Positions 26,096-35,040 of a stretch of DNA of 64,000 nucleotides are shown piece by piece. The DNA comes from Nocardia farcinica (lineage in GTDB: Bacteria; Actinomycetota; Actinomycetes; Mycobacteriales; Mycobacteriaceae). Both the position numbers and the translations under genes were made by a program. The notes under the pieces were generated by a model. It made no database searches. It was not told the DNA's origin and saw only the letters and a list, made by a program, of their open reading frames with translations. Where the stretch lies: assembly GCF_001182745.1 (NCBI RefSeq), contig NZ_LN868939.1, forward strand, positions 62,001-126,000, in the 5' to 3' direction. Numbering within the stretch: the first letter of the stretch is position 1; every line of letters starts with the position of its first letter.

Positions 26096-26650
26096 TCAGG
26101 CGGGGGCGGCGAGGCGGTAGGTGAGCATGGCGAACTGGCCGACGGTGGTGGACTTGGTCAGGGTGAGGCGGTCGGCGAGGATGCGGCGGGGCAGGAGGGG
26201 TGCGCCCGCGCCGAGGGTGACGGGGGCGTAGGCGAGGATCAGTTCGTCGAGCAGACCCGCGTCGGCGAACTGGCCCGCCAGATCCCCGCCGCCGACCACC
26301 CAGATGTTGGCCCCGCCCGCGGCCTCGCGCATGCGCTCGTGGACGGGCCGCACGTCCTCGGCGACGAAATGCAGGTTCGCGCCGGGAACGCGCGGCAGCT
26401 CGCGGTGGGTGAACACCCAGCAGGGCGTGTCACCGTAGCTCTTCACCCAGTTCTCCGGCGCGTCGTTGGCCAGGATCCATTCGTAGGTGGTGGCGCCCAT
26501 GCACATCGCACCGACCCCGGCGAAGAACGTCTCGGTCTCGGCCTCGGCGTCCCCCGCACCCGGCACGGCGAACAGCCAGCTCAGCGAATTGTCCGAATCG
26601 GCGAGGAAGCCGTCGAGGGTGGTGGCGGTGTAGAACTGCGTCGTCGTCAT
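26096..26650 (-). CDS. RibD C-terminal / dihydrofolate-reductase-like protein
   Basis: The 184-residue protein starts from ATG 26650. The DHFR-like fold is shown by FYTATTLDGFLADSDNSLSW at the N-terminus, MGATTYEWI and the nucleotide-binding IWVVGGGDLAGQF near residue 118. This family of small reductases usually binds NADPH, and the substrate is unknown. It lies 45 bp downstream of the dapC gene on the same strand, so co-transcription is likely, with no obvious pathway link. Confidence 0.85.
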   Translation of the reverse strand: MTTTQFYTATTLDGFLADSDNSLSWLFAVPGAGDAEAETETFFAGVGAMCMGATTYEWILANDAPENWVKSYGDTPCWVFTHRELPRVPGANLHFVAEDVRPVHERMREAAGGANIWVVGGGDLAGQFADAGLLDELILAYAPVTLGAGAPLLPRRILADRLTLTKSTTVGQFAMLTYRLAAPA

Positions 26651-26694
26651 GCAGCGATCGTCGCAGCAAAACCTGACAACGAGCGGCAAGGTTT

Positions 26695-27873
26695 TCAGCC
26701 GACTCGCGCGCCCGCCCGCAGCCGCCGCACGCCCTCGTCGAGGGTCCGGTCCTGCTTGCAGAAGGTGAAGCGCACCAGGTGGTTCCAGGCGGCGGTGTCG
26801 TCGGCGAACACACTCACCGGCACCGCCGCCACCCCCAGCGTGCCGGGCAGGGCGCGGCAGAACGCGAGTCCGTCGGCGGTGCCGAGCGGGGTGACGTCGG
26901 CGCACACGAAGTACCCGCCCCCGCTCGCGCGCACCCCGAAGCCGGTCTCGGCCAGCGCCGCCGACAGCCGGATCCGCTTGTCCGACAGCGATTCCCGCAT
27001 CCGGGCCACCCACTCCTGCTCCTCGGTGAGCGCATGCGCGACGGCGGGCTGGAACGGTCCGCCGCCGACGAAGGTGAGGAACTGTTTGGCGGCCAGCACG
27101 GCATCCACCAGGTAGGCGGGCGCGCAGACCCAGCCGATCTTCCAGCCGGTCACGTTGAAGGTCTTGGCCGCGCTGCTGACCACGATGGTGCGCTCGGCCA
27201 TGCCGGGCAGCGTGGCCAGGCTGATGTGCTCGTTGTCGTCGTAGACCAGGTGCTCGTACACCTCGTCGGTGAGCACGAGCAGGTCGTGCTCGCGGGCCAG
27301 TTCGGCGATCGCCGTCAGGTCGGCGCGGCCGAGCACGGTGCCGGTCGGGTTGTGCGGGGAGTTGACCACGAGCATCCGGGTGCGCGGTGTGACGGCCGCG
27401 CGCAGGCTGTCGAGGTCGAGCACGAAGCGGTCGCCGTCGGCGACCAGGTGGGCGGTGCGGCGGTGGGCACCCGCCAGCGCGACGGCGGCGGCGTAGGAGT
27501 CGTAGTAGGGCTCGATGAGCACCACCTCCTGGCCGGGTTCGACCAGCCCGAGCAGGGCGGCGCTGATCGCCTCGGTCGCGCCGACCGTCACCAGCACCTC
27601 GGTGTCGGGGTCGTACTCGGTGCCGTAACGGCGGGCGCGGTCGGCCGCGATCGCCCGGCGCAGCACCGGCATGCCGCGGCCCGGCGGGTACTGGTTGACG
27701 CCGTCGGCGATGGCCTGCCGTGCCACCTCGAGCATCCCGGCGGGGCCGTCGGTGTCCGGGAAGCCCTGGCCGAGGTTCACCGCCTCGTGCCGGACCGCGA
27801 GTTCGGTCATCTCGGCGAAGATCGTGGAGGCGAAGGGGCGCAGGCGCTCGACCGTGGCGGGGCGTGAGGGCAT
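26695..27873 (-). CDS. dapC: N-succinyldiaminopimelate aminotransferase (class I PLP)
   Basis: The 392-residue protein starts from ATG 27873. Class I aminotransferase motifs are present: [34 protein letters not shown] and the PLP lysine segment [16 protein letters not shown]. Position near the XPB genes matches Rv0858c (DapC) of M. tuberculosis, and the family also includes kynurenine/glutamine transaminases, so substrate assignment is inferred. DapC would act in lysine and meso-diaminopimelate synthesis for peptidoglycan. The fadA/fadB pair found beside it in M. tuberculosis is absent here. Confidence 0.85.
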   Translation of the reverse strand: MPSRPATVERLRPFASTIFAEMTELAVRHEAVNLGQGFPDTDGPAGMLEVARQAIADGVNQYPPGRGMPVLRRAIAADRARRYGTEYDPDTEVLVTVGATEAISAALLGLVEPGQEVVLIEPYYDSYAAAVALAGAHRRTAHLVADGDRFVLDLDSLRAAVTPRTRMLVVNSPHNPTGTVLGRADLTAIAELAREHDLLVLTDEVYEHLVYDDNEHISLATLPGMAERTIVVSSAAKTFNVTGWKIGWVCAPAYLVDAVLAAKQFLTFVGGGPFQPAVAHALTEEQEWVARMRESLSDKRIRLSAALAETGFGVRASGGGYFVCADVTPLGTADGLAFCRALPGTLGVAAVPVSVFADDTAAWNHLVRFTFCKQDRTLDEGVRRLRAGARVG

Positions 27874-27912
27874 ATCCGGAGGGTAGTCGGGTTAGCCGGG
27901 CGATCGCCAAAG

Positions 27913-27940
27913 TTGCGAACAGATAGCGAAAGGCTATATT
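27913..27940 (+). promoter_or_regulatory. Candidate sigma-70-type promoter for the small gene at 28064
   Basis: TTGCGA (27913-27918) and TATATT (27935-27940) are spaced 16 bp in an AT-rich patch of the spacer after dapC. A start site would give a leader of about 115 nt before 28064. Assignment is by consensus only. Confidence 0.5.
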
Positions 27941-28063
27941 TCACATTCAATTTCGCGCTTCTACCTGCGCTGTTGTGGATTGACCGAGCGACAGCTAGCC
28001 TCTGCGTGTTCTACCTCACAACACAGCCGCCGCCCCGGCGGCGGTGCATCGAAAGGGGCGCAC

Positions 28064-28282
28064 ATGGCCGCCTATCTCGACCTGTTGCTGCATCCGGCCG
28101 CGTCGGAGGTCGCCGGAACGGTACTCGGTCTGGTTCGCGAAGTGGCGCACGATCTGATCGCGGGCACCGGTGACTGGTTCACCGGCTCCTCCACCGGAGA
28201 CGCGGGCCTGGGCTCGTCCACCCCCGACGGCGGTGTCGGCTCCTCGACCGGTGACTGGTTCACCGGCTCGAGCTACCCGTGA
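28064..28282 (+). CDS. Small Gly/Ser/Thr-rich protein with a duplicated motif
   Basis: The 72-residue protein starts from ATG 28064 with GAAAGGGG 5 bp upstream. Residues 1-30 are an amphipathic helical part (AAYLDLLLHPAASEVAGTVL). The C-terminal half is Gly/Ser/Thr/Asp-rich, with TGDWFTGSS present twice (about residues 36-44 and 62-70). No signal peptide is clear. It is followed by a hairpin terminator. I do not recognise a family; the good ribosome site and repeat make it likely real. Confidence 0.65.
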   Translation: MAAYLDLLLHPAASEVAGTVLGLVREVAHDLIAGTGDWFTGSSTGDAGLGSSTPDGGVGSSTGDWFTGSSYP

Positions 28283-28302
28283 TCCTTCCCGAACGAGCCG
28301 GA

Positions 28303-28340
28303 CGACGGTGCCGCACGGAGTTCTTCGTGCGGCACCGTCG
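28303..28340. terminator. Terminator between small gene and methyltransferase
   Basis: A 15-bp perfect stem (28303-28317 with 28326-28340) and an 8-nt loop separate the plus-strand small gene and the convergent methyltransferase gene, whose stop is at 28352. Confidence 0.8.
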
Positions 28341-28351
28341 CCGTTTCCCGG

Positions 28352-28879
28352 TCAGGACGGCCTCGCCCGCACCGCCAGCAGCGCACCACGCGTGCGGACC
28401 TCGGACCCGAAACCCGCCGCGGCCAGATGCTCGACGAGCCGGTCGGCGGACGGAACCGGGCCCTCCGACACCACGCCGTAGCCGTAACCGAGCAGCAGCG
28501 AACCACCTGGCGCGAGCAACGCGCGGATCAACGCGAGCTCGGCACTCGCCCGGGTGGTCCAGAACAGGTTGACGTTCACCGCGAGAATCCGGTCGAAACC
28601 CGCGGGCGCGTCGAAGTCGGCGCGGACCCGGCCGGCGTCGAGGGCACGGAAGTCGAGGTGCGCCACCGTGATCCGGCCCGACTCGATGGCGGCGGCGTAC
28701 CTGCGGGCGGCGCGGTCGACCGCGCTGGCCGACCGATCGATGCCGACGACCCGCCCCCGAACCAGCCGCCGCGCCAGCTCCCCCAGCGAGGCCCCGGATC
28801 CGGGGCCGATCTCGAGCACCAGATCACCCTCGCCGAGGTCGAGCATCTCGGCGAACCAGCCGAACCGCTCGTCGCCCAT
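28352..28879 (-). CDS. Class I SAM-dependent methyltransferase
   Basis: The 175-residue protein starts from ATG 28879. The Rossmann SAM-binding motif I is LVLEIGPGSGASLGELA (residues about 20-36), followed by VVGIDRSASAVDRAA (motif II) and LAPGGSLLLGYGYG (post-motif). The substrate is not visible. It lies 10 bp upstream of nothing on its strand except the DAHP synthase gene, which starts further right, so a joint transcript with DAHP synthase (stop 28889) is plausible. Confidence 0.85.
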   Translation of the reverse strand: MGDERFGWFAEMLDLGEGDLVLEIGPGSGASLGELARRLVRGRVVGIDRSASAVDRAARRYAAAIESGRITVAHLDFRALDAGRVRADFDAPAGFDRILAVNVNLFWTTRASAELALIRALLAPGGSLLLGYGYGVVSEGPVPSADRLVEHLAAAGFGSEVRTRGALLAVRARPS

Positions 28880-28888
28880 CGCGCGAGG

Positions 28889-29971
28889 CTAGCGCGCCGC
28901 GACGGCCTCGGCCAGGCGGTCGAGCTGTGCGGCGGTGGTCTCCCAGTCCAGGCAGGCGTCGGTGATCGACTGGCCGTAGACCAGATCCGCCGACCGGCCG
29001 AGGGTGAGGTCCTGGCGGCCCGCCACCAGGAAGCTCTCCAGCATCACGCCGACGACCTCGCGCTCACCGCCCGCGATCCGCTCGGCGATGTCGGCCACCA
29101 CGTCGACCTGCTTGTTGTGGTCCTTGTTGCTGTTGCCGTGGCTGGCGTCCACGACGACCCGGCGCGCCAGCCCGGCCTTCTCCAGCCGCAGGCACGCCTC
29201 GGCCACCGAGGCCGCGTCGTAGTTGGTGCCGTTGCTGCCGCCGCGCAGGATGACGTGGCAGTCCGGGTTGCCGGTGGTGCGGATCAGCGCGGCGCGCCCG
29301 TCGAGATCGGTACCGGGGAAGACGTGGCTGGCCGCGGCCGCGCGCACACCGTCGACCGCGACCTGGACGTCACCGTCGGTGCCGTTCTTGATGCCGACCG
29401 GCATGGACAGCGCGCTGCTGAGCTGGCGGTGCACCTGGCTGGCCGCGGTGCGCGCGCCGATCGCGCCGTAGGACACCAGATCGGCGATGTACTGCGGGGT
29501 GATCGGATCGAGGAACTCGCACGCGACCGGCAGGCCGAGCGCGGTGATGTCGACCAGCAGCTTGCGGCCGATGCCCAGACCGGTGTTGACATCGAAGGAG
29601 CCGTCCAGGTGCGGATCGTTGACCAGGCCCTTCCAGCCCAGGCTGGTGCGCGGCTTCTCGAAGTACACCCGCATCACCACGTGCAGGCGGTCGTCGAGTT
29701 CGGCGGCCTTGGCGGCCAGGCGCCGGGCGTAGTCGAGGGCGGCGGCGGGGTCGTGCACCGAGCACGGGCCCACGATCACCATCAGGCGGTCGTCGGTGCC
29801 GTCGAGCACCTCGACGGTGGCCTTACGGCCCGCCCGGACGGTATCGGCGAGGTCGTCGGTGATCGGGTGCACCATGCGCACCTCGGCGGGCGAGCGCAAC
29901 GGGCTCACCGACAGGGTGCGCTGGTCGTCGAGATCGGAATGCCGCGCGTCGACATCGGCTGCGGTAGTCAT
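28889..29971 (-). CDS. aroG: DAHP synthase, class I alpha (3-deoxy-7-phosphoheptulonate synthase)
   Basis: The 360-residue protein starts from ATG 29971. Metal-binding Cys70 lies in MVIVGPCSVHDP, the substrate loop is KPRTSLGWKG, and further motifs are PVGIKNGTDG, VILRGG and DASHGNSNKDH. It condenses PEP and erythrose 4-phosphate as the first step of aromatic synthesis. This is the short E. coli-like type, distinct from the plant-like type II DAHP synthase of mycobacteria, so it may be an extra or alternative isozyme. The 270-bp leader upstream has no gene. The symbol may equally be aroF. Confidence 0.9.
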   Translation of the reverse strand: MTTAADVDARHSDLDDQRTLSVSPLRSPAEVRMVHPITDDLADTVRAGRKATVEVLDGTDDRLMVIVGPCSVHDPAAALDYARRLAAKAAELDDRLHVVMRVYFEKPRTSLGWKGLVNDPHLDGSFDVNTGLGIGRKLLVDITALGLPVACEFLDPITPQYIADLVSYGAIGARTAASQVHRQLSSALSMPVGIKNGTDGDVQVAVDGVRAAAASHVFPGTDLDGRAALIRTTGNPDCHVILRGGSNGTNYDAASVAEACLRLEKAGLARRVVVDASHGNSNKDHNKQVDVVADIAERIAGGEREVVGVMLESFLVAGRQDLTLGRSADLVYGQSITDACLDWETTAAQLDRLAEAVAAR

Positions 29972-30244
29972 CGTGTGTCGGTTTCCTTTTCGTCAGGCCG
30001 ACCCACGGAAGATTGCGAACACCGTCGAGCCGGTCCATCATCCGGCTCGGGGTGGAAGAGTCAGCGCATGTGGTTGCCGCAGACCGACCCACCCAGGGCC
30101 GGCTTGCTAAACCAGAAATACGCGCGCTGCACGACGAAGACTGTACCAGGCACAGGCAGCCGGGTGACGCGGGGGCCAACGGAGGACGCCGATGGCCCCC
30201 GCGAATTCACCCTCAGGCAGTGCCCGATGTCGCCCGAGCGACGC
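29972..30244. other. Gene-free leader upstream of DAHP synthase
   Basis: This is 273 bp between the aroG start and the AhpD-like gene stop. On the minus strand the near-repeat GTGGGTCGG-Y-CTG occurs twice (near 30000 and near 30090), and an imperfect GC-rich dyad lies around 30020-30040. An attenuation role is possible, but no terminator pair or leader peptide with aromatic codons is convincing. Nothing else is visible. Confidence 0.3.
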
Positions 30245-30718
30245 TCACGCGAACTGCCCCGGCACGTATCCGCCCGCGGGGGTGCGGGTGATGACGTTGA
30301 TCCGGTTGTAGGCGTTGATCAGTGCGACGACCATGATCAGGCCCGCGATCTGATCGTCGTCGTAGTGCTTGCGCACCTGCGCCCAGGTCTCGTCGGACAC
30401 GCCCTGGTGGGCGTCGGCGAGCCGGGCCGACTCCTCGGCGAAGGCCAGCGCCGCCCGCTCGGCCTCGGTGAACACCGTCGCCTCCCGCCAGGCGGCGACC
30501 AGGTTGAGCCGCACCGGATCCTCGCCCTCGTGCACCGCGTCCTTGTAGTGCATGTCGACACAGAACCCGCAGCCGTTGACCTGGCTCACCCGCAGCAGCA
30601 CCAGTTCCTGCGTCGACCGCGGCAGCGTGGTCTCCCCGACCACCATGCCCGCGTTGTTGATCCGCTTGATGAACTTCGCGCCGGCCTGCTGCCCCATGAA
30701 GTCGAACCGCTGTTCCAT
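30245..30718 (-). CDS. Carboxymuconolactone decarboxylase / AhpD-like protein
   Basis: The 157-residue protein starts from ATG 30718 with AGGAGCAGG upstream. The AhpD-type active-site CxxC and proton relay appear as VSQVNGCGFCVDMHYKDA (Cys-Gly-Phe-Cys and His). Helices on both sides complete the fold, and it probably forms a trimer. It acts in thiol-dependent peroxide reduction or an uncharacterised reaction. The neighbouring SDR is on the same strand 123 bp upstream; no pathway link is evident. Confidence 0.88.
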   Translation of the reverse strand: MEQRFDFMGQQAGAKFIKRINNAGMVVGETTLPRSTQELVLLRVSQVNGCGFCVDMHYKDAVHEGEDPVRLNLVAAWREATVFTEAERAALAFAEESARLADAHQGVSDETWAQVRKHYDDDQIAGLIMVVALINAYNRINVITRTPAGGYVPGQFA

Positions 30719-30840
30719 GACCTGCTCCTGTCACGTCTCCCGCCCGGTCCGTCACCGGGCGTGTATACCGAGACGACGACGTGGCCCGCCGGACTGTGAC
30801 ACCACGAATTGTGAGGCCCGTCACAGCAACCGGAGCGCGG

Positions 30841-31716
30841 TCAGTCGAACGAGTAGGTCACCCCGGTGAGCCGTTCCGACAACGCCCACAGCTCGCCGGC
30901 CACCCGCTCGTCGCGGGAGGCCTTGGTCGAGCCGCAGCGGCCCGGGTAGCCGCGCATGCCGCCGAGCCCGGTGGGGCCGTAGAAGGCGCCCGGCTCGACG
31001 GGCATGGTGGCCGCGAACAGTTCGGGCAGCGCGCCCATCTCCGCGGTCTGCGCGAGGATGCGGTTGCCCACGTTCATCACCGAATCGAGGAAAGTCTCGG
31101 TGTGCGACTGCAATTCGGTGGCCGCGTAGCCGGGGTGCGCGGCCACCGACAGGATGGGCGAGCCCGCCGCGCTGAGCCTGCGCTGCAATTCGTACGCGAA
31201 CAGCAGATTGGCCAGCTTGGACTGACCGTAGGCGAGCCAGCGCTGGTAGCGGCGCCGCTCCCAGTTGAGATCGGCCAGGTCGATCCGGCCGACCGCGTGC
31301 GCGCCGCTGGACACCGTGACGACCCGGTCGGTGATCTTGTCCAGCAGCAGCCCGGTCAGCGCGAAGTGACCGAGATGATTGGTGCCGATCTGCATCTCGA
31401 AACCGTCCGCGGTGGTGCGGTGCGGCACCGCCATCACACCGGCGTTGTTGATCAGCACGTCCACCCGCTCGGTACCCGCGGCGAAGGCCCGCACCGAGGC
31501 CAGATCCGCCAGGTCCAGTTCGCGGACGGTGGCCCGCGCGCCGATCTCGGCGGCCACCTTCTCCGCCTTGGCGAGGTTGCGGCAGGCCAAGACGACGTCC
31601 GCGCCCGCCCGTGCCAGCGCGCGAGCGGCGACCGCGCCGAGCCCGCTGTTGGCCCCCGTGACGATGAACGTCCGACCGCTCTGATCCGGGATGTTCGCGG
31701 TGTCCCAACGGCTCAT
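30841..31716 (-). CDS. Short-chain dehydrogenase/reductase
   Basis: The 291-residue protein starts from ATG 31716. The nucleotide-binding motif is TGANSGLG (residues about 20-27), with NNAGV, catalytic Ser in VVTVSSGAH, and YGQSK as the YxxxK motif. The variation resembles the retinol-dehydrogenase-like and protochlorophyllide-like SDRs of mycobacteria. Its substrate is unknown. It is divergent from the salicyl-AMP ligase gene, and the iron box at 31761 lies in the shared promoter region, so iron control of it cannot be excluded. Confidence 0.88.
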   Translation of the reverse strand: MSRWDTANIPDQSGRTFIVTGANSGLGAVAARALARAGADVVLACRNLAKAEKVAAEIGARATVRELDLADLASVRAFAAGTERVDVLINNAGVMAVPHRTTADGFEMQIGTNHLGHFALTGLLLDKITDRVVTVSSGAHAVGRIDLADLNWERRRYQRWLAYGQSKLANLLFAYELQRRLSAAGSPILSVAAHPGYAATELQSHTETFLDSVMNVGNRILAQTAEMGALPELFAATMPVEPGAFYGPTGLGGMRGYPGRCGSTKASRDERVAGELWALSERLTGVTYSFD

Positions 31717-31760
31717 GCGGCGAGTGTAGCCCGCCGGGGTCCGCGCCGCCGAGGACTGAG

Positions 31761-31779
31761 ATAGGGTTGCCTAACCAAA
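31761..31779 (+). promoter_or_regulatory. IdeR/DtxR-type iron box upstream of salicyl-AMP ligase
   Basis: ATAGGGTTGCCTAACCAAA matches 15 of 19 positions of the iron-box consensus TTAGGTTAGSCTAACCTAA. It lies 23 bp before the GTG start at 31802, where bound iron-loaded IdeR would block transcription. The match count is by eye. Confidence 0.75.
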
Positions 31780-31801
31780 TATCCGGACCTGTGAGGCAAC
31801 C

Positions 31802-33412
31802 GTGACGACAACCACCGACCATCGGGACGGCTACGTGCCCTTCCCCGCCGAGACGGCCGAGGCGTACCGGGCCGCGGGCTATTGGACCGGCAGGCCGCTG
31901 GGCGACCTGTTGCGCGCCACCGCGAGCGCCCATCCCGGCCGCACCGCCCTGCTCACCGACGACGGCGCCCGCGACTACGCCTGGGTCGACGCCGAGGCCG
32001 ACCGGATGGCCCACGGCCTGCTCGCGCTGGGCATCGCCCCGGGCGACCGGGTGGTCGTCCAGCTCCCCAACGTGCCCGAATTCCTCACCGTGCTGTTCGG
32101 TCTGCTCCGCGCCGGCATCATCCCGGTGCTGACCCTGCCCGCCCATCGCCGGGCCGAGATCGAGCACCTGGCCACGCTGTCGGAGGCCGTCGCCTACATC
32201 ATCGCCGACCGGCAGGGCGATTTCGACTACCGCGAACTGGCCGCGACCGTGTGCGACAACGTCCCGAGCCTGCGGCACGTGCTCGTCCTCGGCGACGCGG
32301 GCCCGTTCACCGACCTGAGCGGCATTGCCCGCGACGGCGATTCGCTGCCCGAGATCGACCCGAGCGACATCGCGCTGATGCTGGTCTCCGGCGGCACCAC
32401 CGGCCTGCCGAAGCTGATCGCGCGCACCCACGATGACTACGTCTACAACGCCACCGCCAGCGCCGAGCTCTGCGAACTCACCGCCGAGGACGTCTACCTG
32501 GCGACCCTGCCCGCCGCGCACAACTTCCCGCTGGCCTGCCCCGGCATCCTGGGCAGCGTGAGCGTCGGCGCGGCGGTCGCCTTCGTCACCGATCCCAGCC
32601 CGGAGAACGCCTTCGCCGTCATCGAGCGCCACCGGGTGACCGTCACCGCCGTGGTGCCGCCGCTGGCCCAGTTGTGGTGCGCGGCCGTGGAATGGGAGGA
32701 GGCCGACCTCGGTTCGCTGCGGCTGCTGCAGGTGGGCGGCGCGCGCCTGGCCGACGTGAACGCAAGGGAGGTCACCCCCGCGCTGGGCGCGACGTTGCAG
32801 CAGGTGTTCGGCATGGCCGAGGGCCTGCTCAACTACACCCGTCTCGACGACCCCGAGGATCTGATCTGCACCACGCAGGGCCGCCCGCTCTCCCCCGCCG
32901 ACGAGGTGCGCGTCGTCGACGGCGAGGGCAACGACGTGGCGCCCGGCGAGGAGGGTGAGCTGCTGACCCGCGGCCCCTACACCATTCGCGGCTATTACCG
33001 CGCCCCCGAGCACAACGCCCGCGCGTTCACCCCCGACGGCTACTACCGCAGCGGGGACCTGGTGCGGGTGCTGCCGTCGGGACACCTGATCGTCTCCGGG
33101 CGGATCAAGGACGTCATCAACCGCGGCGGGGAGAACATCTCCTGCGACGAGCTCGAGGAGCACCTGCTCGCGTATCCCGCCGTGCGGCACGCGGCCGCGG
33201 TGGGGCTGCCCGATGCCGCCCTCGGCGAAAAGGTCTGCGCCGTGCTGGTCGTCGACGGTGACATGCCGAGTCTGGCGGAGGTCAAGAAGTTCCTGCTCGG
33301 CCGCGGCCTGGCCACCTTCAAGCTGCCCGACGTGCTGCGCCAGGCCGACACCCTGCCGCTCACCGCGGTCGGCAAGATCGACAAGAAGGTGCTGCGGGCC
33401 ACCCAGTCCTGA
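31802..33412 (+). CDS. mbtA: Salicyl-AMP ligase (MbtA/DhbE-type adenylation enzyme)
   Basis: The 536-residue protein starts from GTG 31802. Adenylation motifs are LVSGGTTGLPKLI (A3 P-loop), YRSGDL (A7), GRIKDVINRGGENI (A8) and the catalytic Lys near the end, LTAVGKIDKK. It reads closely like M. tuberculosis MbtA (RTHDDYV.NATASA.LC, GHNFPLACPG-like PAAHNFPLACPG), which loads salicylate on the siderophore NRPS; in nocobactin clusters the equivalent gene is called nbtT (recalled). It is tail-to-tail with the salicylate synthase gene, and both have iron boxes upstream. Confidence 0.9.
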   Translation: MTTTTDHRDGYVPFPAETAEAYRAAGYWTGRPLGDLLRATASAHPGRTALLTDDGARDYAWVDAEADRMAHGLLALGIAPGDRVVVQLPNVPEFLTVLFGLLRAGIIPVLTLPAHRRAEIEHLATLSEAVAYIIADRQGDFDYRELAATVCDNVPSLRHVLVLGDAGPFTDLSGIARDGDSLPEIDPSDIALMLVSGGTTGLPKLIARTHDDYVYNATASAELCELTAEDVYLATLPAAHNFPLACPGILGSVSVGAAVAFVTDPSPENAFAVIERHRVTVTAVVPPLAQLWCAAVEWEEADLGSLRLLQVGGARLADVNAREVTPALGATLQQVFGMAEGLLNYTRLDDPEDLICTTQGRPLSPADEVRVVDGEGNDVAPGEEGELLTRGPYTIRGYYRAPEHNARAFTPDGYYRSGDLVRVLPSGHLIVSGRIKDVINRGGENISCDELEEHLLAYPAVRHAAAVGLPDAALGEKVCAVLVVDGDMPSLAEVKKFLLGRGLATFKLPDVLRQADTLPLTAVGKIDKKVLRATQS

Positions 33413-33446
33413 CACCCGTCGCCGAGGCCGACTCCTGAGACCGACG

Positions 33447-33479
33447 ACGGGCGGCGCACCGGAAAGGTGCGCCGCCCGT
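33447..33479. terminator. Bidirectional terminator between the two siderophore genes
   Basis: A 14-bp perfect stem (33447-33460 with 33466-33479) and a 5-nt loop sit in the 98-bp gap between the convergent ligase and synthase genes. Confidence 0.85.
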
Positions 33480-33510
33480 TGTGGTTTCGCCGGTGTCGTC
33501 TTCGGGTGTC

Positions 33511-34827
33511 TCAGGCCTTGACCACGTAGGGCGCGATGCTGCCGAGCTTTTCGCAGGTCTCCTCGAATTCCCGCTCCGGCCGCGACTGCCCGACCACACC
33601 CGCGCCCGCGCGCAGCCACGCGCCCTCGGCGGTCTGGTAGACCGCCCGCAGCACCAGCGTCGCCTCCAGCGCGCCGGTGGTCGGCGAAACGGTCACCACC
33701 GCACCGGAGTACAGCCCGCGCGGTGCGCCGTCGAGCCGGAAGACCGAGTCGACGCCCTCGCGCTTGGGGATGCCCGACGCGGTGACCGACGGGAACAGCA
33801 CTTCCAGGGCATCCCAGCTGGAGCGGTCGGCCGCGAGCCTGCCGCGCACGGTCGAGGCCAGGTGCTGCACGCTGCCGCGCTCGCGCACGGCCATGAAGTC
33901 CGACACCGCGGGGGTGCCCGGATCGGCGACCGCGCTGATCTCGGCGAAGGAGGTCTGCACCGAGATGGCGTGCTCCACGATCTCTTTCGGGTCGCTCACC
34001 AGGTCGGCGCGGGCGGCCATGTCGACCTCGTGGCCGCGGCCGAAGGCGCGGGTGCCCGCCAGCGGCTCGGTGGTGACCACCCGGTCCTCGTCGACGGAGG
34101 CGACCAGTTCGGGGCTGAAGCCCGCCGATTCCAGGCCACCCAGCCGCAGCAGGAACGAGCGCGCGGGCGTGTTGTTCGCGCGGCCGAGCCGGTAGGTGGC
34201 GGGCACGTCGACGGTGAAGGGCAGGTCGACCTTCCGCGACAGGATCACCTTCTGGTAGCGGCCCGCGCCGATCTCGGCGACCGCCTCGGCCACCCGGTCC
34301 CGATAGCCGGTGGGATCGATGCGCACGTCGATCGGATGCGGCTGCGGCAGCTCGGTGTCCTGGGCGGCCGCGATCAGATCGTGGATGTCGGCGGTCTCCG
34401 AGGGCGTCGCGCCGCCGATCCGCACGCCGGACTCGTCCACGACCACCTCGATGCGCGGAATCATCAGGTGCGCCAGCGAGGTCCGCTCGTCGACGTGGTC
34501 GGTGGCCGCGAGCGCCCACGCGCAGAACTCGAAACCGATCCAGCCGTAGGCCTTGGCCGAACCCGCGGGAAGCATGCCGAGCGCGCGGTCCAGGGCGCGC
34601 GCGGGCGAGCCCTCCCACCGCGACACCGTGGTCTCGCCTTCCCACGTGACCCGCAGTTCGCTGGCGTCGAGTTCGATGCTGCCGATCGGGTCGGCCGCGA
34701 ACACCCATTGCCCGGGGCGCTCGTACATCACGTATTCGCCGAACCGGTCCGCCGACGCCAACCGGGACATCGCTGCCGCCGGATCGGTCACATACTCAAC
34801 GCGCGAGCGCTCGTCCGTGGTCGACAA
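33511..34827 (-). CDS. mbtI: Salicylate synthase (MbtI/Irp9-type, chorismate-utilising)
   Basis: The 438-residue protein starts from TTG 34827 with a clear GGAGG upstream. The chorismate-binding domain shows YQKVILSRKVD (catalytic base Lys region), TEPLAGTRAFGRG, VQHLASTVRG, PSVTASGIPK and the GLYSGAVVTV segment. These fit MbtI and Irp9, which turn chorismate to isochorismate and then salicylate. With the neighbouring MbtA-like ligase it provides activated salicylate for a mycobactin/nocobactin siderophore assembly line that is not in this window. Two iron boxes lie upstream. Confidence 0.92.
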   Translation of the reverse strand: MSTTDERSRVEYVTDPAAAMSRLASADRFGEYVMYERPGQWVFAADPIGSIELDASELRVTWEGETTVSRWEGSPARALDRALGMLPAGSAKAYGWIGFEFCAWALAATDHVDERTSLAHLMIPRIEVVVDESGVRIGGATPSETADIHDLIAAAQDTELPQPHPIDVRIDPTGYRDRVAEAVAEIGAGRYQKVILSRKVDLPFTVDVPATYRLGRANNTPARSFLLRLGGLESAGFSPELVASVDEDRVVTTEPLAGTRAFGRGHEVDMAARADLVSDPKEIVEHAISVQTSFAEISAVADPGTPAVSDFMAVRERGSVQHLASTVRGRLAADRSSWDALEVLFPSVTASGIPKREGVDSVFRLDGAPRGLYSGAVVTVSPTTGALEATLVLRAVYQTAEGAWLRAGAGVVGQSRPEREFEETCEKLGSIAPYVVKA

Positions 34828-34836
34828 CGATCCTCC

Positions 34837-34855
34837 AAAGGTTAAGCTGACCTAA
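34837..34855 (-). promoter_or_regulatory. IdeR/DtxR-type iron box, proximal to salicylate synthase
   Basis: AAAGGTTAAGCTGACCTAA matches 15 of 19 consensus positions. It lies directly upstream of the ribosome site of the salicylate synthase gene. Confidence 0.75.
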
Positions 34856-34866
34856 CTTGTGAGAGG

Positions 34867-34885
34867 TAAGGTTAGCATTACCTCG
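34867..34885 (-). promoter_or_regulatory. Second IdeR/DtxR-type iron box
   Basis: TAAGGTTAGCATTACCTCG matches about 14 of 19 consensus positions and is 30 bp from the first box, which allows cooperative binding. The divergent acyltransferase gene at 35041 may also be affected. Confidence 0.6.
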
Positions 34886-35040
34886 GTGTCGCACGGGTGT
34901 GCCCGGGACCACAGCGGAGACCGCGGCACGTCCCCGCAACGCACCCGCTCCGGCGAAGTCGCGGCGCGCGCGGGACCCGGCGCGCGACAATGGGGAGCCC
35001 GCCGGGATGCCCGGCACGGCAGACAGACACGGAGGCCCCC

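Noticed and set aside
30000..30130. A T-box or aromatic attenuator upstream of DAHP synthase.
   Set aside because: No paired terminator/antiterminator, T-box sequence or Trp/Tyr/Phe-rich leader peptide could be recognised.
30821..34708. A 1295-codon antisense frame over the siderophore genes and SDR.
   Set aside because: It has no ribosome site or domain and runs opposite three well-supported genes.
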